Assembly: GCA_903813345.2 (NCBI GenBank)
Contig: CAIIXF020000003.1
Span: forward strand, 4,060,109 to 4,124,108
Source of the DNA: Owenia fusiformis
Lineage: Eukaryota > Annelida > Polychaeta > Sabellida > Oweniidae
Direction of reading: 5' to 3'
DNA: 64,000 bases
The position numbers were made by a program, and so were the translations under genes. Below are positions 44,396 to 56,355 of the stretch, piece by piece; position 1 is the first letter of the stretch; each line of letters begins with the position of its first letter. The notes under the pieces are model-generated. The model was not told the DNA's origin, made no database searches, and saw only the letters and a program-made list of their open reading frames with translations.

Positions 44396-45764
44396 CTAAG
44401 AGGCTTTTGCTGCATCGTGTTGTAGTCTTTGATCTCTTTCAATTTTCATAAGGCAAAAAATAAGAAAAACTACACAAAGGCATATTATTGCCATCAGAAC
44501 AAAATACCATCGATAGCAACGTTCTCCATAGCAGTATTTTGATCCAAGTGGGCTATTTGTTTCATAAAAGAAAGCAAAAAGTTTTTGAAATGTAAGAATT
44601 CCAATTCCTCGACCTATTCCTATGAGACCACTATTTTGTCCAAAATATTTAAGACCAAAAAGTTGTATTGCAATTATATTATTTTGTGTGTAAAACGACC
44701 CATATGCCAGCGCCATTATCATAGAAGAGAAAATTAAACCACCTAAACTTTGATTGAAAATTGAGAATGACGCATGACCGACGCATGAACAGATTCCCGG
44801 AAATAACAAAACTGATGACTTCAGAATGTCTAGCCATTTCTGAAATATGAAATCTGGTATCATTCCACCAAAAAATCGCCCAAATGATGAACATATCGGT
44901 ATTACAACTGTGAAAATAATTGCATATTCTTCGAGGCGTGCAGATTTCACTACCGTCGTGATGTTATTTGTAAAAGATCCACCAACACCTGCAACTATTA
45001 GGGATATTATAATTAAGTAATAAAACTGAATTGTTTTAATGATTTGCCAACAAGTCATATCCGGTTGAGACAACTGTTGCATCTTTAGTCTCATCTCCAT
45101 TTTGTTTGGTACTTGCCAGTTCAACCTCTCTATACCCGTCCATTTCTTCTGATTCCGTTTTAAGCAAAATTGCAGCATATAGATTAATGCAAAACGATAA
45201 TAATGCTAGCATAATCAAGAACTCTGAAAGCTTTTGATTCTCTGCATCTTCAATATGCCCCTGTACAAATAATCCCTCATAGATGGCGCTGAATATTGCA
45301 GGGCTTATGCCGTATATGGTACTATATAGCCCAAGTATTTTACCCATATGTTTTCTTTCAAAGTTGCTGCAGTTTACTACCTTCGTTGCCACGATTATGA
45401 AGATGGTCCCGCCTGAAGCCAAAAAATAAAATACACATAGAAGCCAGCTTTTTGTAGTAAAGAATATCTTAAACTGTTTTGCGATCCACATTAGCGCAAA
45501 TCCCATCGTCGTAAGAATAAGTGAGACTGTACATGTCACTCTTGGTCCAAAGTTGTCAACCATTAGCCCCGCTGGGAATGCAACGGCTATTGCCAAATCG
45601 CCACTCGATGCTATATAGTCCAATTCAGTCTGAATATAGTTGAATGTCTGATTCAGCGCGATTGCATATGCGTTAAATGCGAACACAATTCCTCCCATGA
45701 ACCAAGCAAGAATTCCTACACTCAACGACACATATTTTTGACGTCCTTTCATCGTTTCGAACAT
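44396..45764 (-). pseudogene. MFS transporter copy 3, frameshifted
   Basis: Homologous to copies 1 and 2 over the full length, but an 83-bp segment of the central cytoplasmic loop is missing at about 45073/45074. Because 83 is not a multiple of three, the N-terminal half (MFETMKG through DETKDAT) runs into a stop at 45036-45038 after about 242 residues. The C-terminal half (LSQPDMTCWQ onward) continues in another frame to a stop at 44396. The N-terminal half resembles copy 2 (SWLLCVFYFLASGGTIF, EEMDGYREVE). Most of the C-terminal half resembles copy 1 (KSARLEEYAIIFTVVIPIC, NNIIAIQLFG), so the copy looks recombinant. Its presumed 5' UTR is split by the insertion at 45829-48288. Probably non-functional; a truncated half-transporter is conceivable. 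Confidence 0.8.
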
Positions 45765-45828
45765 ATTGATTTGAATCCCCTTCAAAATGGTCTTTACTTT
45801 CCTTTGTCTATACTGATATTGTTACTTA

Positions 45829-48288
45829 CGCCCCAGTCACATTTGTCGCACGGCGGCTGCAAGTCGACCGCAGATCAATTAAATCGGTGAATTTCTGCGG
45901 CGAGCGTAGAAAAACTACGCTCGCCTTGCGGCCTCCGCACGGCGAATGCAGATTTTTACAGGCCGCAGGGAAGGCGTAGAAATTATAACTCGGAGTTATA
46001 ATATTTGTTCATTTCTGAGGTCCCCATAGAAATCAACTGGCTCAACAAGATTGAATCATCATTTGTCAATGTTTCACGATCACTTTTCATTTGATATTAC
46101 ATCCTAGCAGTATGAATAACATTTATAAATTGTCTTGATGTAAATAAAATGAAAAAAAAGTATTATTTATCAACAAAAATTTAAAATTCACTGGCGGCTG
46201 CCGTGGGAAATGTGACTGCTACGGAAAGCGAAAGGGGATATACCGCCGAATTTAAAATTCAATGTAGTTTTAACATGGGAGTGATATCACACACCGCGGT
46301 CCTGTCAGATAGATTTCTGCGCACTTTATTTATTTAATTCACTTTGCATAACGCGCCCCCTGTAATTCATTCAGTGCGCGATTAAAAATTGGTTATGAGA
46401 TATCGCACACCGTGGCCCAGTCAGATCGATTTCTGCGCACTTTATTTATTTAGCCAGAATGTTAACACACTCAAAATATCGCGCTGAAGCTTGTATATGC
46501 TGGCCCGATTGAAATATAGTTTTCTGTTAATAAATACCCAACAAGAAAGGGTAGCACAACGAATTCAACTTTTTTCGAAAGACTGCAGACTTGACCCGCG
46601 AAATTGTAATTTTGGATCACAGTGATGCGTCTAGAGAGGATATCTATGAGAATTACAGATTATAGTGCGCAGAATTATAAAGTCAAACTGACCTCAAGAT
46701 GGTAGTACACAGTGTACACTGCCATCTTTCAATAAAGTGTGTACTAGTACTACACACCTTCGTATACAAAATACCAGAATGATTGATTTTATACCCGTTT
46801 ACCATTTCTTCTGGGAGAAGGAAAGTTCCTATATGTATTCCAGGACCGTAGCCAGGGGGCCTCAACCCCCTCCCCCTTGCCAAATATTCGTTCAAAATAT
46901 GCAGTTTTTCACCATTCTTAGCACTTTTCGCATGATTTTTTTGCCAAAACTGTCAAAAAGCTCCCCCCCCCTCTTGGCAAAATCTCCCCCTTGGTAAAAC
47001 CACTCCCCCAGATTAATCCAGGATACGGGCCTGTATTCTTAGACGAGATTGTTTAAGAACGTAAGGTAGACATAAGTGCCACCTGTTTAAAGCTAGGAGA
47101 TCTTTTCTAAGTTATTAAGTCATCAATCAGCAGACTGGTAATTGTATCCCCCACCCACTTCAAACTCCATACACTAACATACTATTACAATTTAAAATCA
47201 ATTATATCTGTGTTTATTTGACTTTAGAAGGTGTACATTCATAGCACTGAATTGTATTACATTGCATTGTATTGTATTGTATATCACATCATTGTATTGT
47301 ATTATACTGCATTTATTGTATTGCACTGCTTTGTATTGTATTGCACTGCATTGTATTTTACTGCCGTATATTGTATTGTATTGCATTGTATTATATTATA
47401 TTGCACTGCATTGTACTTTATTGCACTGCATTGTATTGTACTGCAGTGTACTACATTGTATTGCGCTGCATTGTATTGTATTGCACTGCACCACATTGTG
47501 TTGCACTGCATTGTATTACACTGCATTGTATTGTATTGCACTGCAATATATTGCACTGCACCATATTGTATTGCATTGCATTGCAGTGCACTGCATTGTA
47601 TTGTATTGCACTGTATTGAACTGCGATGTATTGTATTGCACTGCATTGTATTGCACTGTACCACATTGTATTGCACTGCATTGTATTGCAATGAACTACA
47701 TTGTATTGCATTGTATTGTACTACATCACGTGTAATCTGTATACATACGCCATCTTTTAATGAACATCATCTTTGAAACCATATTAGATCTAGAATCGAA
47801 TCTGATAAAAGTGCGCATCATGGTCCTGGATGTGCTGCGCGCTAGAATCGGGAAATCTCAAAGTTCTCCTCCTTAGAGCCATCAATATTATCCAAAATTG
47901 TAATTTCGCTGGTTCACTCCGCAGTCTTTCGAAAAAAAATCAAATTCGTGTTGCCACGAATTTTTATTCGTTATTTATTCACAGATAATCATTTTTTCAT
48001 CGCGCACTGAATGAATACATTTCTGCGCACTTTATTTTAATTAACTTTGCACAACGCGGCCCCTGTAATTCATTCAGTGCGCTATGAAATCTAGCTGACT
48101 GGGCCGCGGTGTGTGATATCACTCCCATGTTAAAACTCCATTCGATTTTGAATTATGCGCAGGTCCCCTATCGCTTTCCGTAGACTGCAAAAGTATGAGA
48201 GCGCAGAAATTCCACGGCGAGCGTAGAAATGTTACCGGCCGCAGAAATGATAGACCGCAAGGTCGCCGTAGGAAATGTGACTGGGGTG
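45829..48288. mobile_element. PIF/Harbinger-like insertion with nested foldbacks
   Basis: It starts CGCCCCAGTCACATTT and ends AAATGTGACTGGGGTG, flanked by TTA (45826-45828 and 48289-48291). MFS copy 2 has the empty site GTTACTTAACTATGT near 38752. A second foldback, 46219-48183 (CTACGGAAAGCGA...TCGCTTTCCGTAG), lies inside it, with arms sharing TTTCTGCGCACTTTATTT and CGCGCACTGAATGAAT-type blocks. That in turn encloses the low-complexity tract at 47251-47725. No transposase seen. It separates the MFS copy 3 start codon from its presumed splice acceptor at 48337. Confidence 0.8.
47251..47725. repeat. ATTGT/ATTGC low-complexity array
   Basis: About 475 bp of TATTGTATTGCACTGCATTG-type sequence with a basic 5-bp period and recurring CACTGCATTGTATTG. 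The period and lack of stops make long open frames on both strands; these are artefacts. A short ATTGT run also occurs at 62214-62237. Confidence 0.9.
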
Positions 48289-49364
48289 TTAGCGATGTAT
48301 TTTCTTGATCTATATTTTAAGGGATACCATCAAAGACCTGCAAATATATAAAGCTCTAGTTATACATTGGTAGAACATATAAGAAGAAGGTAAAATTCTC
48401 ATATTCCAGCAGAAATGGAAGAACTTGTTTTGTAGTATCACTTTGAGTACACCTTGTCCTTAAAAGTGAATAATTTCAATATTTCTCACTATCCTCGAGT
48501 AATATACAATCTTAAATTTCATTTCATTTATATTGTGAACATAGAAAAATAATTCACATGTATACCTTTAGGCCATTAGTTTGTTATAATTCATTCCATT
48601 AATACATTAAGTTGTCATCTGTCACTTCTATCGTCAGTACCAATTGAGAGTATTCGTGCAGCCATTACGACTTTTATTGTGTACCATGATTAAATAAGTA
48701 TTACCTTTTTCGAAAATATTTGCTATTGAATATACTAGTATTCAGTGACTAACTGTAAGTTCATGAGGTCATTTGAACTCCTCAGATCTATTATAAAATG
48801 CAATAGCAAATAAAATTATTTTGATTTGGAATCTTTTCACAAATCATCTAAAAGTTCGGGAACAGCATGTATAAGATTTTGATATGATATTGAATGAACT
48901 CTAAAGAATAAATTGGGAAAGATATGTTATAATTTGCCCTTAACAAAAGTTGGCGCAATGTATGCTAACCCTTGGTTTGGATTTCATTGAACAATTAAAC
49001 AAGTGTTATATCAAAATGTATGATTTTGCTACCAGATTTCAATATCTTTTCAGTAAAACAGATTAACTAAAAACTATTTCAATATAGAAAATCAAATGGT
49101 TTTCAAACTTTTGGAGGGGTGAAGATTGTATGTATGACAAATACAAAAAAATGCTTTATGTGAAGTACACCGATGAAGGAGATTTGTGGATAACATAAAA
49201 ATCGAACCCCTGGTCACCAATTGCTGGCTACGCCACTGTGACACGTTATTGTAGACACCGTCAACTGGATTTATAATTCACGTCGACCTTCCTAAAGACT
49301 ACTACGAAACCTTGTCCATTCAGACACTAAATCAAGAATTATATGATACATGTTCGATTGTTCA

Positions 49365-49426
49365 TGCCTGGGTCACATTTGCTCCGATCCATCGACAGGC
49401 GCCCGACGGCAAATGTGACCAAGGCA
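49365..49426. repeat. Short PIF-like MITE
   Basis: TGCCTGGGTCACATTTGC and GCAAATGTGACCAAGGCA enclose only about 25 bp, including CGACAGGCGCCCG. It looks like an internally deleted relative of 39703-39835. Confidence 0.7.
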
Positions 49427-49613
49427 TAAAACATGGTCAAAAGTACCAGAAAATAACATGTGCAGGCTATACCTGGGCCTCAGTATAGTATGTATCCATC
49501 AGACTGACTAGAAGTCAGTCTGTTATGATGTACTACTTTCCTGTGGAAATTGCAGTGAAATTTTTTGCACAAAATTATCAATTAGAGGAACCATTTCTTC
49601 AATAATATAAACA

Positions 49614-49670
49614 TTTAATTAATTTAATTACTTAATTAATTTAATTTAATTAATTAATTAATTAATTTAA
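49614..49670. repeat. TTAA/TAATT simple repeat
   Basis: A run of TTAATTAA and TTTAATT units. Confidence 0.85.
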
Positions 49671-49833
49671 ACATATAAACAAAATTTCAATTAAATAGTA
49701 AGGTACAATTAAATGCAATAAAAAGTAACACAGCATATAGTCAAGTGGAAATAAAGCTAGTTGAAGTAACAAATGTGCAAATTAATTTTACCAAATCTGC
49801 CATTTTGAATAGCACTTCCTATGTAAACAAATA

Positions 49834-51374
49834 CAGGGTGGGCCAAAAAAAACCACCCCCCTAGCCAATATTTCTGATAAATATTCATTTTTTAACATGC
49901 ACACCAACAATGATATATCATTTTAAAGATAATTTAATTTGCAACAGAATGATATATAAGAGAACAATTTTCAACAACTCTGGTTCGAGATATAACTATT
50001 TATGTGACATGGGGGTCAAAAAACACCTTTTCAATTTTCGTCGATTTTGCAAACAATTGCCTATTTCTACCAAATTTGAGTAAATTATAACATCGTCATG
50101 AGTCTTTCATAATTGGATATTATGTATTGTTTTCATTCAGTTTTTGAACCTTGCATGCTCAATATACATGCGTATGCTTATAAAATTAATTCATTTCTTC
50201 TTCAGTCTGTCCAAATATGGCTCAATAGACTCACCCCGGACCCAACTTCTGATTTGATTTTTCGCTTAAAACGCGAAAGCCATTGGTATAATTGATGGAC
50301 CTCTGCAGAAGTACCATCCAACACCTAATTATTCATTCTTTCAGTATGTCTACACCCCTGATGGGCTAGGGATCTCCATAGACCAACTGTTCTAAATGCC
50401 CCAAGTACTATACATGTAATCAAAAGGCTATACTCTATATCAGTAAGCAAGAATAGTGACAAATGCGATAAAAGGCTACTCAAATCGAGATGACATTTTT
50501 CTGAAAAGTAGTGGTGTCCACTCAGTGTTTCCCAAAAAGGAAAGACCATACAGGCCCTGTTTTTTGAACCAGCAGCAAAAATATACTCTGAATGTTAATG
50601 ACATATGGTGGTAAAAAAGGACTAATCAAGAATATAAAAAACATGTGAAAGAAATTTCATTTTCTGATAGAATAGTGCTCCATCACACAGGTCCAATGCT
50701 ACCCTGGAGTTTTTGGAGATTTGAAATGTCACCATCTCTAGCCCAAAATAATGGCTTACTAGCAGTCCAGTTGCCAATAATGTTGATTACCATACCTGGG
50801 TGCATCTAGAACAGTTGGTATTTAAATATACCCAGCCTATCAGGGATGTAGAGGAACTAAAAGAAAGAATAACTAGTAGTTGAATGTTACTTCCGCAAAC
50901 ATCCATCAATTATGCCATCAACCAATGGCTTCCGCGTCTTAAGCGAATAATCCAATCAGAGGATGGGTCCGGGGGGTGGGTCTATTGAGCTATTTTTGGA
51001 CAGACTGAAGAAGAAATAATTAGTTTTATAAGCATACACATGTATATTGAGCATGTGTGGTTCAAAAATTGAATGAAAACAATATATAATATCCAATTAT
51101 GAAAGACTCATTTCAATGTTGTAATTTACTAAAATTTGGTAGAAATAGGCAATTGTTCGCAAAATCGACGAAAATTGAAAAGGTGTTTTTTGACCCCCAT
51201 GACACATAAATGGTCATATTTCTATATGTGGTTGTTGAAAATGGTGCTATTATATATCATTTTGTTGCAAATTAAATTATCTTTAATATGATATATCATT
51301 GTTGGTGTGATTGTTAAAAAATAAATATTTATCAGGAATATTGGTGAGGGGGGTGGTTTTTTTGGCCCACCCTG
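49834..51374. repeat. 1.54-kb palindromic element with TA duplication
   Basis: It begins CAGGGTGGGCCAAAAAAAA and ends TTTTTTTGGCCCACCCTG, flanked by TA (49832-49833, 51375-51376). The arms, about 550 bp or more, stay complementary far inward (GGGTCAAAAAACACCTTTTC / GAAAAGGTGTTTTTTGACCC; AAATTTGGTAGAAATAGGC and its complement). TA and the ends suggest Tc1/mariner-type mobilisation. No transposase recognised. Confidence 0.8.
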
Positions 51375-51556
51375 TATCTAAAATTACCAAACTTTAACAT
51401 AGGTGCATTATAGTCTGAATATAATTCAGACTAAATAGGATATAGTCTAAGCCTCAGTGTGCAGGTATAGCAATTTCTTTCCAAAATGTTATTTTCCAGC
51501 TGTACCTTAATTTCATTTCATTTATATTGTGGATATAGAAAAAAAATTCACATTAC

Positions 51557-51702
51557 CTGTAGCCTAGTTGGATGTTATTTCAGACACCAACTGGATTTCT
51601 AATACACATCGACCTCCCAATGAAACTTTGTACCTTCAGAGACTAAATAGAGAATTATAATACATGTTCGCTCGTTCAAATTCAGGGTTGAGTAGTTTTA
51701 TA
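51557..51702 (-). promoter_or_regulatory. Putative promoter and 5' non-coding exon of MFS copy 3
   Basis: TATAAAA on the minus strand at 51696-51702, then about 112 bp ending CTACAG before a GTAATG donor at 51556. A second, damaged version of the exon block lies at 49245-49360. Confidence 0.4.
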
Positions 51703-52086
51703 TGCCTTATAGCTGGATCTATGTTGTGATTGCGGTCAAGTTGTCGTAGAAAGCTTCACATTACTTTTATCAAAGGTCGTGTATCGATTAAATTCGAGCT
51801 GCGCAACGAACTATGACCCTATTCGTTGAAATAACAGCGGGGGTCTTGGAAAACGATTAAACTGCAAGGAATATACTAATTTCGATGTGTATTTAAAGAA
51901 ACAGATAAAGTCTGTACATTATGATCCAAAAATAAAAGACACCTGAAATTTTTGGCACGGGTTGCTGAATTTGAACATTACTGTGCCAAACACTCCTCCA
52001 TTGCTAGAATATATACTCCTGTATATGATTATTAGCAGAATGAATGTCTCCAAGGCTTTATATCAGCGTATGGTGGATAGTTAACT

Positions 52087-53413
52087 GGCCAAAATGCCCT
52101 AATACGTCACTTCCGCTGAATAGAAAAAAGTAGTATTCAAAAATAAATGTAGTCCCAACACAATTGTGATCATGACGAGTCAGTAAGCTAGTATGTAGGC
52201 ACAGTTGTCATCTTTTTGCAATGACAACATGCCATTTCTTCTGAAAATGCGTTTATTTGGGTTATCTGAAGGAAAATTTCGAGTCAAGTGGCGTATTAAT
52301 TTTGCCTTCATTTTTGTGAATTTCAATTTGTGTCTACAGAGAGAGGGGGTAGTGTCACAATTGACCAATTATTTCAAAAAGTAGATGTTTGGCCCCTATT
52401 GAGTTTAGTGTCAAGATGTAGCTTAGACATAGCTTTAGAACCTCAGATAGGCCAGTGAGGCCACATAAATCCATAACTCGTGATAAAAAGTCAGGCGTTT
52501 GCCCTTTTGCCCATTGACTAGTATGGTGACGTTAATTAGGGCAGTTTTGCCTATTAGTCACATGTGAAAGTGACCAAATTTTTTTAAAACTACTCAGAAT
52601 CGCCCAGAATTGAAGTTTATTAGTGTGAAACATATTTTGGACGGAGGCAAAAAGGGGAATTTTCATGAACAAATTTAATGTTTCTGCTGAATCGGCAGTT
52701 TTCGCTTTTTACCCCAAAAACACTGATTTTGACGATATTTGGCTACAATTTTGTCCTTAGTGACCCCTAAATGCCATTTGTTGTCGTAAATGGGGAAGCC
52801 AACGAGTTGCTATTCATAATAAAGATTGAATTTTCCATCTTTGATTTCCAGTATAGAAAGAAGGTACATATCGGGGATGCAGTCAGAAATTGGTGAGTTA
52901 AGTGTCAATTTTTGATGTATTTGTTCACTCTGAATGACTACATTCGAGCTAAAAAATATCTCAAAAGTCCCAATTCTCTAGGCCAGAGTCAAAACTGATC
53001 AAATTTGTCATCATTTTTCAAATCAGGAGGTTGTTGAATGGAATAAAGTATGAAAAAGTGATGATTTTAGTAAGATTTTGCCAAAAAGTAGGCCAAATTT
53101 GTCCAATTTTCTGGTTCACGGTTCAGTGATTTTGGCTAAAAATCGCAATATGCAATAAAATACTCAATTTCTTGACACGATAATGAAAAATGTCAACATC
53201 AGGCAGTGGATTTCATGATGTAAACGAAAAACTAGTCAAATTTAAAGGAAACCCATTGGGTTCTTGGAAAAATGACCCCAGGGGTAATGAAGTAGCCATA
53301 TTTTCATAATTGCTGTCAGAATATTCTTAAACTGCACAAAACTACTTGAAAAACTCTAGTAAATTGGAAAAACGCAATTTAAAGCCAGAAATCATCCAAC
53401 CATGTGGCTATTA
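52087..53413 (-). mobile_element. B-A copy of the unclassified modular repeat
   Basis: 52087-52551 is module B and 52552-53413 (862 bp) module A, in reverse orientation relative to 15764-17554 and more diverged. No second B follows A: the element ends CATGTGGCTATTA and unrelated sequence begins. Confidence 0.75.
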
Positions 53414-53799
53414 TAAACATGTGAATCCACTTTTCAAATAGCAGCCATTGTTTTTGTAGTCTCAAACCAAAATGAAAATTGTTCAATTTGTATATCTGGT
53501 AATGTTATTGTATCAATTGATTGATAAAGACATATAAAGTATGGTATAATACATTTTACAGTTGTGTAAGAGATGAAATGTTATTTTAAAATGGATTGTT
53601 GCAGACTATGCACAATTATTTTCAAAAATGGTGGACATTAACATGTGGAAATCACTTCAAGTTTTTAAGATCCAAATGGTCATTATGGACACAAATTCCA
53701 CTACATTTGTATTTTCCAGAACGGAGAAAATATAGTACTTAATTCCCTGAGGTAAGAATTTGTTATATGTGCGACAGAATGTCTTTTTGAAATCGATAG
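53414..53799. other. Intergenic, nothing recognised
   Basis: AT-rich, no coding potential. Confidence 0.45.
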
Positions 53800-54013
53800 T
53801 AATTCACTCTACTATACCTTGCATTTGGTGTTCATAAGCAACCCATTTGGCATATCAGTAATGATTATGTAATTTGTTTTTATGTGTCTGTTCCTTATGA
53901 ATGGTTTATCGGATGACCATTCATGTTAATAAGGTACTCTCAAAAATATACTAAACAATACAATTAGACAAACAGAATATCTTATGCATTTCTGGGGGTT
54001 AGGTATAGTAGTG
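53800..54013 (-). repeat. Inverted partner of the repeat at 283-505
   Basis: AGCAACCCATTTGGC, TTAATAAGGTACT and TATCTTATGCATTTC are the reverse complements of blocks near 340-470. Confidence 0.6.
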
Positions 54014-54050
54014 TGTAATTATTTATTGATCTGACTGTATGTCTGTATTC

Positions 54051-54148
54051 ATATACAATATTTTTCAGCTCTCTTATACCATATACAATATTTTTCATCC
54101 CTTTTATATCATATCTAATATTTGTCATAGGTCCTATACCATATATTG
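54051..54148 (+). repeat. 30-bp minisatellite, ~3.2 copies
   Basis: ATATACAATATTTTTCA...TTATACC repeats exactly every 30 bp at 54051, 54081, 54111 and 54141. Confidence 0.8.
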
Positions 54149-54853
54149 ACCAACTTAACATTTCTGCGAAGCGCGCCGTATGAACGCAATATAGGGGGAT
54201 CGGGGTAACATTTTTAAACTAAGAACCTCTCTGGTTCATTCAGAAAATATCTCAGCAGGCACAATATTCCCAATAATATAAACAACAAGAACACTTAACT
54301 TGACTTTGACTAAAAAACTTTGACTTTTACTAAAATGTTATACATTTGGCACTTATTTTTCAAAGTATTTATATGGATTCTTGAGAAACTATACATGATA
54401 TAGAATTAAATATAATATGAGGAATGAGATCAATCTTCTATGCTTGATGTAGACTATATATGACATGTAATTAATACACTTTGACTTTAATAAGCTCTAA
54501 AACTTTCAATTCTAGGCTCGGTTTCAAATCTAAAAAATCTGAAAGGCCGAAACACGAGTAGTCATAGTGACCATATTTTTCATCAGGGTTGAGAAGAGTC
54601 AATGACATTTGGCACTTATTCGACGAGTCTGTATTTAACACCGCCTGTGAAAATTTGAATGAAATGGGCACAAAACTCTTATATTAGTTTGAGAGTGATT
54701 TTCTCTAAACTTATTGATCGACCTGGAATGTGGAACCAATTAGAGACTGAGACTACTTTTCCAATTTTTTCCAACACAGTTACAGTAAGAGAGTCGGCAC
54801 AATAGGGAACTTTTGGGTGCAATTTCTTCATAATAAGCCTTCTTTAATTCTAG

Positions 54854-54960
54854 ATATCATATACCATATATTTTCTCTAATACCATATACCATATTTCTA
54901 CACCTCGTATATCATATACGATAAATGTTGCCCATCTTATACGATATATAATATACCTAT
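54854..54960 (+). repeat. Second array of the same ~30-bp minisatellite
   Basis: ATATCATATACCATAT-type units with a period of about 29-30 bp, 700 bp from the first array. The DNA between (54149-54853) shows no gene. A C run follows at about 54963. Confidence 0.65.
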
Positions 54961-54984
54961 ACACCCCCCCCCCCTCTGTATAGT

Positions 54985-55990
54985 CTATGTTTAACTTGCT
55001 TCGTGTCTTTCTACACATGCACAGGGCGTTTACTAAATTAAGCGTAGCAGTTGAACACGCAGGGTACGGTGCAACACAAGGGTAATGAAATTTTAGCCTT
55101 GCCCAAAGTCGCTATTTTGGTAAAGATTAAAAGGTGGATTGGATCGAGTGGATTGGATTCATGTAAAAGGTGGATTGGATCGGGAATCTTCAAAATATGG
55201 AATTTCTTTAATCTCGTGATCACTAGGTCCCTTTAAGGAATCAGAACAAAACAACAACAAATACATACATAATTACTTGATGGATATAGCAGTATTCAAC
55301 TACTTTCCTTCGTAAATCGACTTTTTTTATTTTGTAAAGCATAATAAACATATATCTGTGTTGATAAAATCTGTCATTCAAATCGATGTGTTAATGTTTC
55401 CATCTACTAGATGTTCTCATTTTTTTGAAAAAAAGTCTCTAAGTAATTCTATATTTTGAAGACTCCCGATCCAGTCCACCTTTTACATGAATCCAATCCA
55501 CTCAATCCAATCCACCTTTTAATCTTTACCGCTATTTTTTACTTATCTGATCTTGAATTGGTCATAATAGAAATCAAGATAAGTAAAAGAGACCGACTTG
55601 TGGCAAGGCTAATGAAATGTGAGCAAACATAATATGTTTTCACCCTTACAGAAGGATGTGGTCTCGTTTCTGGATAAATGTAAATGTCTGTAACACATCC
55701 TAGATGGTAACTCGATGGTGAATTTTATAGTTTTATAGTTGAACTTACACAAACCCCGAATGTAGTATACGGTATAAGGCACGATCTAACGGTAAGGTAT
55801 AACACAAAGAATTGGAATTTGCATTATATCGTATCTTACCCCGCGAGTGTAACTGTCAAGCATAATTTGATACGTACCCTGTGCTGAAGAAACAGATAAA
55901 ATCTAAAGGTCTTTAACTTGCCATATGCCTTTCTACATATGTTAAAAAATTAAATTTAAAGTCATCAAGCTTGTGTGAAGGTCGACTATG
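54985..55990. repeat. Remnant upstream flank of a further MFS unit
   Basis: GTGTCTTTCTACAC, AAGCGTAGCAGTTGAAC, GAAGGATGTGGTCTCGTTTCTGG and AAGAAACAGATAAAATCTAAAGG match the flank of the copy 2 unit (43200-43380, 42940-42970). No coding part is present, so a duplication boundary or decayed fourth unit is likely. Confidence 0.55.
55094..55610. repeat. Foldback MITE with ~10-bp duplication
   Basis: TAGCCTTGCC...AAAGTCG is mirrored by CGACTTGTGGCAAGGCT. Long inner arms contain AAAGGTGGATTGGATCG twice. It is flanked by AATGAAATTT (55084-55093) and AATGAAATGT (55611-55620). The related unit at about 43310-43340 is uninterrupted. The duplication length would fit a Mutator-like origin. Half an arm recurs at 60573-60655. 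Confidence 0.7.
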
Positions 55991-56210
55991 CAACCCTTAT
56001 TTTTTAGTTGAATCTCAATTCCTTCGTCTACTTTTAAGCCACAGTCACATTTGCCCTACGGTGACCGTATCTGCGCAGTTGGTACAATATATATACTAGA
56101 TTAGTAATAACTAGTTCTATGGTATATATGTACAAATTTATCCCACCCTAAGTGCTTTATATGATTGTATAATAGCATTGTATAACTGCGATATAAAACC
56201 AACATTCATC

Positions 56211-56304
56211 GTATACAACTCTTGAGAACGATATACAACTTCTGGATAGCGTATACAACTCCTGGACAGCGTATACAACTCTTCGACTTGATATACAACT
56301 GCTG
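56211..56304 (+). repeat. 20-bp minisatellite, ~4.7 copies
   Basis: Units start at 56211, 56231, 56251, 56271 and 56291. Each opens with GTATACAACT or ATATACAACT, followed by a variable decamer. Confidence 0.85.
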
Positions 56305-56355
56305 AATTTAGATTAACCTTTTATTGATTAAAGATAAGGGTGGGATAATAAGATC

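Larger units (their letters stand above)
49481..51461. mobile_element. Nested insertion in the MFS copy 3 intron region
   Basis: The sequence TGTGCAGG precedes (49460-49467) and follows (51462-51469) this block, and CTGGGCCTCAGTATAG is roughly mirrored by AGTCTAAGCCTCAG. Inside lie a TTAA tract and the 1.54-kb palindrome at 49834-51374. The exact left border is uncertain by several bases. Confidence 0.5.

Noticed and set aside
47198-47776. Long open frames on both strands (up to about 180 codons) rich in Y, C, I, L or N, Q
   Set aside because: They are produced by the 5-bp ATTGT/ATTGC low-complexity array, which lacks stops in several frames; no domain, no start context.
50113-50549. Short frames inside the 1.54-kb palindrome considered as transposase remnants
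   Set aside because: No DDE/D motif or other transposase signature was recognised on either strand.
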